Of a DNA stretch of 64,000 bases, positions 30,453 through 40,127 are shown one piece after another (within the stretch, counting starts at the first letter, position 1; each line of letters opens with the position of its first letter). The stretch covers positions 434,001-498,000 of the forward strand of contig JADJWY010000005.1 in the NCBI GenBank assembly GCA_016716085.1, in the 5' to 3' direction. This DNA comes from Hahellaceae bacterium (GTDB lineage Bacteria; Pseudomonadota; Gammaproteobacteria; Pseudomonadales; Oleiphilaceae). A program made the translations under genes and the position numbers. A model generated the notes under the pieces. That model was not told the origin of the DNA. It ran no database searches and was given only the letters and a program-made list of their open reading frames with translations.

Positions 30453-33400
30453 ATGACCATGATTGCATCTGACGGTTCCTCGTGGAAGACACTGGACGGT
30501 AACGAAGCCGTGGCGTCGGTGGCTTATCGCATGAGTGATCTGATTGCGATTTATCCGATTACCCCCGCCTCGCCGATGGGGGAACATGCCGACGACTGGG
30601 CCGCGTTAAAGCGCCCGAATCTGTGGGGCGAAGTGCCTGGCGTGGTCGAGATGCAGTCGGAGGCCGGTGCGGCGGGGACGGTACATGGTGGTCTGCAGGC
30701 CGGTGCCTGTGTCACCACCTTCACCGCTTCGCAGGGCTTGCTATTGATGCTGCCCAACCTGTTCAAGATTGCAGGGGAACTCACGCCGCTCTGTCTGCAC
30801 GTTGCTGCACGCAGTGTCGCCACCCATGCGCTGTCGATTTTTGGCGATCATTCCGACGTAATGGCGGCACGAACCACCGGGCTTGCCCTGCTCTGCTCCG
30901 GCTCGGTACAGGAAGCGCAGGACATGGCCGCGATTGGCCACGCCGTCACCTTGAAATCCCGCGTGCCCGTCCTGCATTTCTTCGATGGTTTCCGCACTTC
31001 ACATGAAATTGCCAAAATCCAGACCCTGGACGACGACTGCTTGCGCCAGCTGATCCCGACCGATGCACTGACTGCCCACCGCCAGCGGCGGCTGAATCCT
31101 GATCAGCCGGTCATTCGCGGGACCTCCCAGAATCCCGACGCTTTTTTCCAGAGCCGGGAAGCGGTCAATCCTTTTTACGACGCCTTCCCGGAGCACCTGC
31201 AATCCACAATGGATGCCTTCGCAGAGTTGACCGGACGGCAGTATCACCTGTTTGACTACGTCGGCCATGCCGAGGCCGAGCGGGTGATTGTGTTGATGGG
31301 CTCCGGTGCCGAGTGCGTGCATGAAACGGTTGAGCATCTGGTCGCCCAGGGTGAAAAAGTCGGTGTACTCAAAGTGCGTTTGTTTCGCCCCTTTGCGGCT
31401 GAGCGTTTCATAAAGGCTCTACCTAATAGCGTGAAAACGCTCGCAGTGCTGGATCGCACCAAAGAGCCCGGCGCTGCTGGCGAGCCCTTGTTTGCCGAAA
31501 TCAGTTCTGCCTACCTGCAGGCCTGGACACAAGGCACCCTTCAACACCTTCCACGCATCTGCGGTGGGCGCTATGGTCTTTCCTCTAAAGAGTTCACTCC
31601 GGCCATGGTCATGGGGCTGTTCGAGCATTTGCAGTCCACCACGCTCAAACCCCAGTTCACCCTGGGGATTCGCGACGATGTCACGCAACGCTCTTTGCCG
31701 TGGGACCCTCAACTAGACATTGAACCTGATTCGGTCAATCGAGCCCTGTTTTACGGCCTGGGCGCGGATGGCACCGTCAGCAGCAATAAAAACAGCATCA
31801 AGATTTTGGGCGAAGAAGGTGACCTCTATGCACAGGGCTATTTCGTCTATGACTCAAAAAAATCCGGCTCCACCACGGTCTCCCACTTACGCTTTGGACC
31901 CCATCCCATCCGCTCGACCTACCTGATCCGCGAAGCGGGCTTTGTTGCGATTCACGACCCCGGCTTGCTGGACAAAACGGATATTTACACCCACCTCAAA
32001 CCCGGTGGCACACTGCTGATCAATTCCATGTGGCCCGCTGATCAGGTCTGGGCGCATTTAACCGGCGAGGTGCAGGCGCAACTGATCGAACGACACGCGC
32101 ACGTGTTCACCATCAACGCCCACCAGGTGGCCGAGGAAGTCGGACTGGATCGCCGCATCAACACCATCATGCAGGTGTGCTTTTTTGCCCTCTCCGGCGT
32201 CTTGCCCAAGGATCAGGCCATCGAGCGTATCAAGCAGTCGATCCGGGATACCTGGGGACGACGGGGCCCTGAAATCGTCAAACGTAATCTGGAGGCCGTG
32301 GACCTTGCCTTACACCATTTACATACCGTGTCTATACCGGATCAGGTCTCGTCCACCCGCCAGCGGCGACAGCGTATTCCCGACAGCGCGCCGGATTTCG
32401 TCAAGCGCGTGACCGCCCTGCTGATGGACGGTCATGGTGACCAGCTACCGGTCAGTGCCTTTCCGGTCGATGGCACCTGGCCGACGGCCACCAGTCAGTT
32501 CGAGAAGCGTGCAATTGCCCAGGAGATCCCGATTTGGGAATCCGATCTCTGTGTGCAGTGCAACCGATGCGCCATGATCTGTCCCCATGCCGCGATTCGG
32601 GTCAAAGTCATTGAGCCTGACGATCTGAAAAACAAACCGGAATCCTTTATCACGGTGCCGGAAGCGTACACCCCCGAATTGAAAGGGCTGGACTACCGGG
32701 TACAAGTCGCACCAGAGGATTGTACGGGCTGTGGACTCTGCGTGGAAATCTGCCCGGCGAAAGATCGTAAGCAACCCCGGCGACTGGCCATCAACATGCA
32801 ACCCATTGAGGCACATCTGGAACGGGAAGCCGAAAACCTGGCCTATTTCAGGGCGCTACCGGAACGCCCCGCCAGCCAAATTCCTGCCGATACCAAGTCC
32901 CTGATTTTGAGGCAGCCGCTGTTTGAGTTTTCCGGCGCCTGTTCCGGTTGTGGGGAAACACCCTACATCCGGCTCCTGACCCAAATGTTGGGCGACCGCC
33001 TGATGATCGCAAACGCAACGGGCTGCTCGTCCATTTATGGTGGCAACCTGCCGACCACGCCGTATACCGTCGATGCGCAGGGGCGCGGGCCGACCTGGAA
33101 TAACTCATTGTTTGAAGACGCTGCAGAAATGGGTTTGGGGCTGAGACTGGGAGCCGACGCCCTGCAACGTCATGCACGCATCTGCCTCGAAGCCCTGCGC
33201 ACGCATCTGCCGGTTAATCTGATCGATTCGTTACTAGCCCCCTGCGCCAGTACCGACGAAATGGCACTGGAAATGCGTCGTACCGCGATTGCCGAACTCA
33301 AGACAAGGTTGTCTCTGCTGGCAACTACCAGCGCCAGTAACAATTTAAGTAACGATGCCAACGCCGCAGCAACCGCCCGTGCCCTGCTGGAAGTCGCTGA

Positions 33401-34103
33401 CGAGCTGGCCCCGCGCAGTGTCTGGGTCATCGGCGGAGATGGCTGGGCCTACGACATCGGCTATGGCGGGCTGGATCACGTGCTCGCCACCGGGCATCCG
33501 GTGAAAATGCTGGTGCTGGATACGGAGGTCTATTCCAATACCGGCGGACAGCAATCCAAAGCGACCCCCATCGGTGCGTCGGCCAAGTTCGCCGCGGCAG
33601 GCAAAGGAATTGCCAAGAAAGACCTGGGGCTGTTGGCCATGAGTTATGGGCACGTTTATGTCGCCCAGATTGCCTTGCATTCCCACCAGAACCATGCCGC
33701 CCAAGCGATGCTGGAAGCGGAACGCTATCCCGGCCCGGCGCTGATCATTGCGCACAGCCCCTGTATCGCCCACGGCTATGATCTGCTGCATTCCCCGGAA
33801 CAACAGAAACGAGCAGTGGATAGCTGGGCCTGGCCGATTTATCGCTTTGATCCACGCCGCTTCCATGAAGGGAAGCCACCCTTGCAACTGGATCATGCCC
33901 GTCAGTCCCGCAGTGTGCAGGAGTATATGGAGGAAGAAGCCCGCTTCCGCATGGTCGCGCTGCGTGATCCAGAACGTTACGAGACTCTGCAAAAAGCCGC
34001 CACGCAATCCGTCGCCGAGCACCGGGAACTTTATCTGCAGCTCGCCAAAGTCCACCATGAAATCGAGGCCGCCGCTGACACCTCCAAGGGAGAAAACTCA
34101 TGA
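30453..34103 (+). CDS. nifJ: Pyruvate:ferredoxin (flavodoxin) oxidoreductase, single-chain
   Basis: Oxidative decarboxylation of pyruvate to acetyl-CoA with reduction of ferredoxin or flavodoxin; cytosolic. 1216 residues, the usual length for the fused homodimeric type. Domains in order: N-terminal pyrimidine-binding domain (IAIYPITPASPMGEHAD), transketolase-C-like domain, gamma domain, a two-cluster ferredoxin domain (CVQCNRCAMICPHAA and CTGCGLCVEICPAKD), the proximal-cluster motif CSGCGETPY, and the TPP-binding block GDGWAYDIGYGG with TEVYSNTGGQ. All cluster cysteines are present. AGGCAGGAC precedes the ATG. The stop overlaps the following gene as ATGA, so both products are made together. 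Confidence 0.96.
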   Translation: MTMIASDGSSWKTLDGNEAVASVAYRMSDLIAIYPITPASPMGEHADDWAALKRPNLWGEVPGVVEMQSEAGAAGTVHGGLQAGACVTTFTASQGLLLMLPNLFKIAGELTPLCLHVAARSVATHALSIFGDHSDVMAARTTGLALLCSGSVQEAQDMAAIGHAVTLKSRVPVLHFFDGFRTSHEIAKIQTLDDDCLRQLIPTDALTAHRQRRLNPDQPVIRGTSQNPDAFFQSREAVNPFYDAFPEHLQSTMDAFAELTGRQYHLFDYVGHAEAERVIVLMGSGAECVHETVEHLVAQGEKVGVLKVRLFRPFAAERFIKALPNSVKTLAVLDRTKEPGAAGEPLFAEISSAYLQAWTQGTLQHLPRICGGRYGLSSKEFTPAMVMGLFEHLQSTTLKPQFTLGIRDDVTQRSLPWDPQLDIEPDSVNRALFYGLGADGTVSSNKNSIKILGEEGDLYAQGYFVYDSKKSGSTTVSHLRFGPHPIRSTYLIREAGFVAIHDPGLLDKTDIYTHLKPGGTLLINSMWPADQVWAHLTGEVQAQLIERHAHVFTINAHQVAEEVGLDRRINTIMQVCFFALSGVLPKDQAIERIKQSIRDTWGRRGPEIVKRNLEAVDLALHHLHTVSIPDQVSSTRQRRQRIPDSAPDFVKRVTALLMDGHGDQLPVSAFPVDGTWPTATSQFEKRAIAQEIPIWESDLCVQCNRCAMICPHAAIRVKVIEPDDLKNKPESFITVPEAYTPELKGLDYRVQVAPEDCTGCGLCVEICPAKDRKQPRRLAINMQPIEAHLEREAENLAYFRALPERPASQIPADTKSLILRQPLFEFSGACSGCGETPYIRLLTQMLGDRLMIANATGCSSIYGGNLPTTPYTVDAQGRGPTWNNSLFEDAAEMGLGLRLGADALQRHARICLEALRTHLPVNLIDSLLAPCASTDEMALEMRRTAIAELKTRLSLLATTSASNNLSNDANAAATARALLEVADELAPRSVWVIGGDGWAYDIGYGGLDHVLATGHPVKMLVLDTEVYSNTGGQQSKATPIGASAKFAAAGKGIAKKDLGLLAMSYGHVYVAQIALHSHQNHAAQAMLEAERYPGPALIIAHSPCIAHGYDLLHSPEQQKRAVDSWAWPIYRFDPRRFHEGKPPLQLDHARQSRSVQEYMEEEARFRMVALRDPERYETLQKAATQSVAEHRELYLQLAKVHHEIEAAADTSKGENS

Positions 34104-35104
34104 CTGATCTCACCACCCGCTGGCTGGGGCTGAACCTTCAATCCCCCTTGATACTGGGCGCCAATCCGTTAAGTACTGATGTCGATTTTGCACGCGCCTG
34201 TCAGGAAGAAGGGGCAGGAGCGATTGTTTTACCCTCGGTTTTTGAGGAGCAGCTGGTGGCCGAACAACTGGCCGTACATCGATTTCTCGACGCCCGAACG
34301 GACCACGATGCCGAAGCCCGCTCCTACCTGTCAGACGCGCACATGTTCAGCATGGGCATTGAGACCTATTTGCGACAGCTGGACCGCCTGCGTTCTGCCG
34401 TGAACATCCCCGTGATCGCCTCGCTCAATGGAACCACACCGGGCGGCTGGACGCACTACGCCGAAGCACTCGAAGACGCGGGAGCCAGTGCGATTGAGTT
34501 GAATCTCTACGATATCGCCACCGATCCAATGGAAAACGGACAGGCGGTCGAGTCCCGCCAGCTGGACGTGATTCGCAGTGTGTGTTCCGGTGTTCGCATT
34601 CCGGTGGCAGTCAAACTGGCACCGACCTATACCGCCCTGCCTGCCTTTGTGAAATCCATCAGCGAGGCGGGGGCGGCAGGCGTGGTCCTGTTCAACCGAT
34701 TGTACCAGCCTGAAATTGATCTCGACGCGCTCAGTTTATTGCGCACCCCACCAACCTCGTCGCCCGCAGAACTGCCCAATCGACTGCATGCCCTGGCGAT
34801 ACTTTATGGACGCACGCCTCTGCCGATGGCGGCCAGCGGTGGCATTTGTTCAGGGGTCGGTGCGGCTAAAGCCATTCTGTGTGGAGCCAATGTGCTGCAA
34901 CTGGTGTCTGCGGCGAGTGAAGGCGGCGCCAAGGTGTTCGGAACCATTCGCCGTGAATTGGATTCGATACTGACAGAACGGGGTTATCGTGATCTGGAGG
35001 AGTGTCGGGGCGTCATGTCCTTGCAACATGCGCCCGACCCTCAGCGTTGGGAGAGACTGAACTATGCCGCCACCCTGCAAGGCTGGCGGCAACGTCGGTC
35101 TTAG
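34100..35104 (+). CDS. Dihydroorotate dehydrogenase-like flavoprotein
   Basis: 334 residues, TIM-barrel of the class 1 dihydroorotate dehydrogenase superfamily: LNLQSPLILGANPLS at the start, VIASLNGTTPGGW, IELNLYDIATDP, VAVKLAPTYTALPAF and the flavin-phosphate region MAASGGICSGVGAAKAILCG. It is probably not the pyrimidine enzyme: genes of this type are repeatedly found directly after pyruvate:ferredoxin oxidoreductase and their role is unknown. A small redox reaction linked to ferredoxin is a reasonable guess. Four-base overlap with nifJ. Confidence 0.88.
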   Translation: MTDLTTRWLGLNLQSPLILGANPLSTDVDFARACQEEGAGAIVLPSVFEEQLVAEQLAVHRFLDARTDHDAEARSYLSDAHMFSMGIETYLRQLDRLRSAVNIPVIASLNGTTPGGWTHYAEALEDAGASAIELNLYDIATDPMENGQAVESRQLDVIRSVCSGVRIPVAVKLAPTYTALPAFVKSISEAGAAGVVLFNRLYQPEIDLDALSLLRTPPTSSPAELPNRLHALAILYGRTPLPMAASGGICSGVGAAKAILCGANVLQLVSAASEGGAKVFGTIRRELDSILTERGYRDLEECRGVMSLQHAPDPQRWERLNYAATLQGWRQRRS

Positions 35105-36109
35105 CGGGCGGTCGCTTTGAAGGTGTCGTCGTAGGGTTCCTTGGTCGAGGTGCCCCGATCGTGGACGAGCTTCTGCGTGCCGTTCATCAGCGTTGTGATG
35201 CGAGCATCACTGGTGCTGGCTGACGCGCCCTGCGTCGTGGTTCCGGTCAGTACCGGCGGGGCATAACTGAAGGACCACAGGTAGTGCCAGACAGCCGCAA
35301 TATGCTTTTCCGTTTGTTGCGTGGTGCTGAAGTACAAGGGCTTCAGTTCGGTAAACGCCGTCATGTTCATCAGGCCCGTGTTCGCATCGCCGACGAAAAT
35401 GGTACTGGCGACCGCGGATGAACGGTAAGCCTCGAAGATAACGCCTTTGGTTTTCAGCACACTGACATAGGTCCGGCACACCGCACCCGTCCATTGATTA
35501 TTCAGGTAGCTTTTGGCGTTGTTGGAGTAGAAAGGATCCAACAGCGCAACCCGCTTGGGCAGCAGGCGACTGTTCATGGTGCCCGCGGTGACCGCATCAC
35601 TGACTTTCTTGGCAATGACAATCGCCATTTGGTTACCCAACGAATGGCCCATTCCAATAGGTGCCATCTGCTTTGCGCCAGCGCATCGCGCGAGGTCCGG
35701 TGGCCGACCAGATTTTGGCTTCGGCATCCTTCACTTCAGACTCATCCGCAAATTGGTTCCAGTAGAGAATCCCGACGTTGTAACCGGCCGCCAGCCAGGA
35801 CTGCGCCAGATCCAGATCCGGGCCGCCTGCGGCATACCGATAGAATGATTCGCGGTTTTTGGCCTGCGTGGAACCGTTCTGCCAACCATGAATGTAGATC
35901 ACAGTCGGTTTTGAGGCGTTATAGTAGGCGTTGGACTGTCCGGGGATAGCTTTCTGCCAGTTATCACCGACACCAAACCAGTAAAGGCCATAGTCGAGGT
36001 TGTTGAAGACGCTGTCAGGAAACACGCCAACGGCCGCTTTCGCAAAACCGCTGAGAAGAAAACTGGACAGCAACAGACAATAGAAAAGGCGAAACGACCG
36101 CGTTCTCAT
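35101..36109 (-). pseudogene. Secreted alpha/beta-hydrolase (lipase-like), broken by deletion and frameshift
   Basis: The 5' part (36109 down to about 35660) encodes a signal peptide (MRTRSFRLFYCLLLSSFLLS) and a lipase-like N-terminal half with the oxyanion block VIYIHGWQNGS and LYWNQFADESEVKDAEAKIW. It stops at 35633. The 3' part continues in another frame with the nucleophile elbow GHSLGNQMA and LLDPFYSN. In homologs about 30-40 residues separate the block ending near MRWRKADGTYW from GHSLG; here they almost touch, so a deletion as well as a frame change is likely. The start has AGGAG nine bases upstream. Confidence 0.82.
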
Positions 36110-36195
36110 GGGGGTAAAGCTCCTGAATTGTTCTTGTGATGAGCACTGTTTTTGGGGTGAGTCGAGTGACACCCACTCACGTTAGAGCGCCCCAT

Positions 36196-36216
36196 CTCGC
36201 CCCGGCGAGGTTTTTT
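36196..36216 (+). terminator. Terminator-like hairpin between divergent genes
   Basis: CTCGC and GCGAG flank a short CCCG loop (outer pair CTCGCC/GGCGAG), followed by G and six T residues. It faces right although no gene lies upstream on the plus strand, so it may be a leader attenuator of the transporter operon, the end of an unseen short RNA, or chance. Confidence 0.4.
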
Positions 36217-36369
36217 CCGGTCAAATTCGGCCAATTTGATTGTCAGACAATATAATCATCGAGTTTCACTGAACAGAATTAAATCCCATTGAACTCGGTC
36301 ACACCGGTTACGCGGTCTTTTCAGTATGCTGGCCACCGACGACCTCTGTTGACCCAAGGATGCCCACCG

Positions 36370-37398
36370 ATGACGCGAAACCTTCGCTCGCTGTTCGCTG
36401 TTCTATTGGCCGGATTAGCCCCCGGAGTAACACTTGCGACGCCCGCGCCTGCCCAGAACCTCATGCCGGTGACCATGTGCGTTTTTGACATGCTGGGCGC
36501 CAACGGGCCGACACATAAAGCCCTGCGCGGCTACCAGACTGACGCGATCAGCTGGGGAGCCTCGATTACATTCAAGTCCTTTACCGATGAACGCGTCGCT
36601 GCCGAAGCCTTCAATCAGGGCACCTGTGATCTTGTCAATTTGCCCGGCATTCGCGCCCGTAGTTACAACAGTTTTACCGGCTCGATGGAGGCCATCGGCG
36701 CGATTCCAACCTATCAGCACATGCGCATGATCCTGGCGACACTCGCGGGTGAAAAGGCAGCTCCCCTGATGCGCCAGGGTGACTATGAGATTGTCGGCAT
36801 ATCACCGATTGGTGCCCTTTACGGTTTCGTCACCGATCGCAGTATTGATAGCCCTAAGAAACTCGCTGGCAAGAAGATTACGGTGCTCGATAATGCGCCG
36901 GAATCACAATACCTGGTCGAACAAACGGGCCTGACACCCGTATCCTCGACGATTTCCAACGCCATCCAGAAATTCAATAACAAGTCGGTGGATATTACCG
37001 GTGCACCGGCCCTGGCCTTCGAACCCCTGGAAATGACCAAAGGACTGGAACCCAATGGCGGTATCTGGCAATGGCCGATTCTGCAGACCAGCCTGCAATT
37101 CGTGGCCCGCTGGCAGAAGCTCCCTGAAGGCTTTGCTGCCCACTCGCGCGTCTACATCCACAACGCGACCGAGGGGCTTTTCAAGCTGATCGCAGTCAAC
37201 GAGGCCGCAATTCCGGCTAAATACTGGATCAGTCTGTCCGACGATCTGAAAGAGGAGTGGGCCGAAACCTTCCGCAAGAATCGAATCGCGTTGCGAGACA
37301 AAGGTATTTATGACGGGAAAGCACTCAGCCTTTTCCGCAAGGTTCGCTGCAGTGTCGATGCCGAACGCTCTGAATGTACGGCGGCAGATAAAGAGTAA
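36370..37398 (+). CDS. TRAP-type putative solute-binding protein (DUF6091-like)
   Basis: 342 residues with a signal peptide (LRSLFAVLLAGLAPGVTLAT). The mature protein starts PVTMCVFDMLGANGPTHKAL and has WGASITFKSFTDERVAAEAF, then CDLVNLPGIRARSYNSFTGS, a pattern I associate with the DUF6091 solute-binding proteins linked to TRAP-type permeases. AAGGA precedes the ATG at 36370 by nine bases; a longer frame from 36289 would not begin with a signal peptide. Six bases separate it from the permease gene, so they form one operon. The ligand is unknown. Confidence 0.8.
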   Translation: MTRNLRSLFAVLLAGLAPGVTLATPAPAQNLMPVTMCVFDMLGANGPTHKALRGYQTDAISWGASITFKSFTDERVAAEAFNQGTCDLVNLPGIRARSYNSFTGSMEAIGAIPTYQHMRMILATLAGEKAAPLMRQGDYEIVGISPIGALYGFVTDRSIDSPKKLAGKKITVLDNAPESQYLVEQTGLTPVSSTISNAIQKFNNKSVDITGAPALAFEPLEMTKGLEPNGGIWQWPILQTSLQFVARWQKLPEGFAAHSRVYIHNATEGLFKLIAVNEAAIPAKYWISLSDDLKEEWAETFRKNRIALRDKGIYDGKALSLFRKVRCSVDAERSECTAADKE

Positions 37399-37404
37399 GC
37401 TCGA

Positions 37405-39435
37405 ATGTTCCAGCAGCGCATTATTCCGGGTGTTCTTCTCGCGCTGCTGGTCTTCAGCATTCTTGCCGGAACCGCCGAACAATTGCACTCCCGAACTCTG
37501 GCGCTGGGCGCCTGGCTGTGGAAAGACTACCTCACGCTGCGCCAGGACCCTGCCCCACCTACCTGCGACCCGCAGTTTGATCTGAATACCCGACTGGATA
37601 CCTTACAGCGGGAATTCGAGGCGAATCAGGACCCGGACGACCTGTTCCCCGAGACCTTCGACCGTGCAGCAACGGCGACCTCATTGGAAAACCGTCGGGT
37701 AATCTGTCAGCAGGAACACGATGCGTTTGCACTCCGAGAAACTCAGCTAGATGGCTGGGTGAGAGCTTATCGTCTATTGGACCAGTCCCTTTCACAATTC
37801 AGTCTGTTCGCGATCAACCAACAACACCGCATCCTGATGCTGACGCTACTGCTGGCGGCCCTCTACTGCACAGCAAAAGGAGAGCACATCGCCTTTCGGG
37901 GCATCCTTTCGCGGCTGGATCACCGTGTCTCGTTCACCGGGCAGCTTCTGGCCAATCTAAGCCTGTCGTTTTCGTCCGTGGCGTTTCTCTCAGGTGGACA
38001 GGCAGCTGGCGTGGAAGTGCAGCATACCGACAATGTGCTGTTACTGGCCATTGGAAGTCTGCTGATGGCGGCGCTTAACGTCTGGCAATTAGCGCGCCCT
38101 CCCGCCAGTCTCGAACGCAAAGGGCAGCTGGGCAAAGCACTGCTCGCGGTACCCATCTACAGTTTTATGCTCCTGGGTGCGGCCTTTCATTTTATGGTCA
38201 AGGAGAACTATACCGCCGGCATTGCCGTCTATTTCACCCAGCTCCTGCAGATGAGCGGCCTCTATCTGAATATTGCGCTGTTTATCTGGGTCGGTATGCT
38301 GCTAAAGCAAAGCCAGCTGGGGGCCAAGCTGTTTGCCGTATTCGTCCCGATGCGACTGCCACCGGAGCTATTGGGCCTGCTGGCCGTCGCCCTGATGGCC
38401 CTACCGACTGCATATACTGGCGCATCCGGTATCATCATTATCGCGATGGGCGCGACGGTGTATCAGGAATTGCGCAGGGTGGGCACCCGCCGTCAACTCG
38501 CCCTGGCCGTCACTGCGATGACCGGGAGCATGGGCGTGGTGTTGCGGCCCTGTCTGCTGATCGTGGGCATTGCCATGCTGAACAAGGAGGTCGTCACCGA
38601 CGAATTGTTCCATTGGGGTAGCCGGGTCTTTGCCCTGTCACTTGTGGTGTTTTCGCTCTGGGCAATGATTGTGCGTCGCAAGGATAATGAGCTGATTGAG
38701 GTCACTGTTGGCACAGGTGATACCACCGCACGACTCACCACGTTGTTACCGTATCTCCTTTTGACCGTGGGCATCGCGCTCCTCTACGCGCAAGGACTCA
38801 ATGCCCATTTGGACGAGTTCTCAGCGCCGTTTATTCTTCCTGTGATCGTTCTGGCTTTTCTCTGGTTTGAAAAACGGACACGCTTAGGTCAGGCGCAACG
38901 CCCCGCCGAACTGACCGATCTGAGTCGCCCCCTACGTCCGGCGTTGGGACATTCGATTCAGGATGCCAGCATCCAGATTGGGGCCTTGCTCATGGTCATG
39001 GGCTGTTCCTTTACGGTCGGTGGCATTCTGGAACAACAATCCGGGGCAGCACTGAGTACAACGCTCTTCTCCTCACCGTTGATGGCCATGGTCTGTCTGC
39101 TGCTGGCCCTGATTGTCATTGGTATGTTGATGGACCCTTTCGGCGCCCTCATTCTGGTCAGCGGCACCCTGGCACCGATGGCCTACGCGAACGGGATTCA
39201 TCCGGTGCATTTCTGGATGACCTGTCTGGTGGCCTTCGAACTCGGCTACCTGACGCCTCCCGTGGCGCTCAACCATTTGCTGACGCGCCAGGTAGTTGGC
39301 ACCGCTGAGTTTGAATTATCCCGCTCGGTCAAGGGCTCTTTCTACTATCGCCACGAGCGGATACTGTTGCCCCTGCTGGTGATGGGTACAACCTTGCTGA
39401 TCGTGGCGTTTGCACCGCTGTGGGCGACACATTAA
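37405..39435 (+). CDS. TRAP transporter permease, small and large subunits apparently fused
   Basis: 676 residues against about 430 for an ordinary large (DctM) subunit. The N-terminal 240 residues have membrane segments near 8-25, 142-160, 178-200 and 205-222 around a periplasmic stretch with two cysteines (35-135), which suits a fused DctQ-like part. The remainder shows DctM-type blocks: ALPTAYTGASGIIIIAMGA, TGSMGVVLRPCLLIVG, LMVMGCSFTVGGILEQQ and VAFELGYLTPPVALNHLL. Import would be driven by an ion gradient using the binding protein encoded just upstream. Substrate unknown. Confidence 0.85.
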   Translation: MFQQRIIPGVLLALLVFSILAGTAEQLHSRTLALGAWLWKDYLTLRQDPAPPTCDPQFDLNTRLDTLQREFEANQDPDDLFPETFDRAATATSLENRRVICQQEHDAFALRETQLDGWVRAYRLLDQSLSQFSLFAINQQHRILMLTLLLAALYCTAKGEHIAFRGILSRLDHRVSFTGQLLANLSLSFSSVAFLSGGQAAGVEVQHTDNVLLLAIGSLLMAALNVWQLARPPASLERKGQLGKALLAVPIYSFMLLGAAFHFMVKENYTAGIAVYFTQLLQMSGLYLNIALFIWVGMLLKQSQLGAKLFAVFVPMRLPPELLGLLAVALMALPTAYTGASGIIIIAMGATVYQELRRVGTRRQLALAVTAMTGSMGVVLRPCLLIVGIAMLNKEVVTDELFHWGSRVFALSLVVFSLWAMIVRRKDNELIEVTVGTGDTTARLTTLLPYLLLTVGIALLYAQGLNAHLDEFSAPFILPVIVLAFLWFEKRTRLGQAQRPAELTDLSRPLRPALGHSIQDASIQIGALLMVMGCSFTVGGILEQQSGAALSTTLFSSPLMAMVCLLLALIVIGMLMDPFGALILVSGTLAPMAYANGIHPVHFWMTCLVAFELGYLTPPVALNHLLTRQVVGTAEFELSRSVKGSFYYRHERILLPLLVMGTTLLIVAFAPLWATH

Positions 39436-39450
39436 GAGGATGTCAGGAGT

Positions 39451-40122
39451 TCACTCATCCAGCGCCGTGCGACTGAGGAAGAGTGTCAAGCCGTCAGCAT
39501 TGCGGGAGAAATTCGCAAACGGTAACTCACTCCCAAGTTGACCAATTAACACCGACTCAAGATGCCTGGGCACTCCCGCATGCAGGCCTAATTCGAGCCG
39601 GCAGGTCTTACTACGACAGTCAAGATTCCGAATTTCAATTCCTTCATATTCCTTACCTGCCCCCAGAAGATTTTCGATCTTGCTCTCCTGCGCCAAGGCC
39701 CAGGCCTCGTCTCGCGGATCGTTGAGATAATTAGCTTCTGCCAATAGCCAATAGGCCTCACCATCAACTTCCGAATCAAGCTGTAGATTGTCGTCATCTG
39801 CCGCCGATTCCTCGATGCGACTGCCCTCCTCCCTGGACACTGAAGCACTGGATTCGGCGGCTACCACAACATTTTCAGAGGCCGCTTCAAATGACGTCTG
39901 TGGGGGAGTAGGCGGAGCACTGTCACTCAATGCCGAGAGCTGATGTTCCAGTAAGCTCAGTCGACTTGAAAGATCTTCGATTCTGGATTGCTGATCCGCC
40001 AATATAACATTCTGCTCATACACCAGGCTGGCCTGGCTTGATAGGCGATCATAAACGAGCAGGCTGCAGGACACCGCAGCCGCGCTCGCCAGGATGATGA
40101 ATACGCGGTTAAATGCGTTCAT
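39451..40122 (-). CDS. Membrane-anchored protein of unknown function
   Basis: 223 residues. One N-terminal membrane segment (VFIILASAAAVSCSLLVY), a coiled coil (about 35-65, QQSRIEDLSSRLSLLEHQLS), a Pro/Ser/Glu-rich linker, and a C-terminal globular domain with paired cysteines (NLDCRSKTCRLEL) likely to form a disulfide in the periplasm. No family recognised. Convergent with the transporter permease gene (15 bases apart) and six bases downstream of the gene at 40128 on the same strand, so probably its operon partner. Confidence 0.65.
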   Translation of the reverse strand: MNAFNRVFIILASAAAVSCSLLVYDRLSSQASLVYEQNVILADQQSRIEDLSSRLSLLEHQLSALSDSAPPTPPQTSFEAASENVVVAAESSASVSREEGSRIEESAADDDNLQLDSEVDGEAYWLLAEANYLNDPRDEAWALAQESKIENLLGAGKEYEGIEIRNLDCRSKTCRLELGLHAGVPRHLESVLIGQLGSELPFANFSRNADGLTLFLSRTALDE

Positions 40123-40127
40123 CCAAC

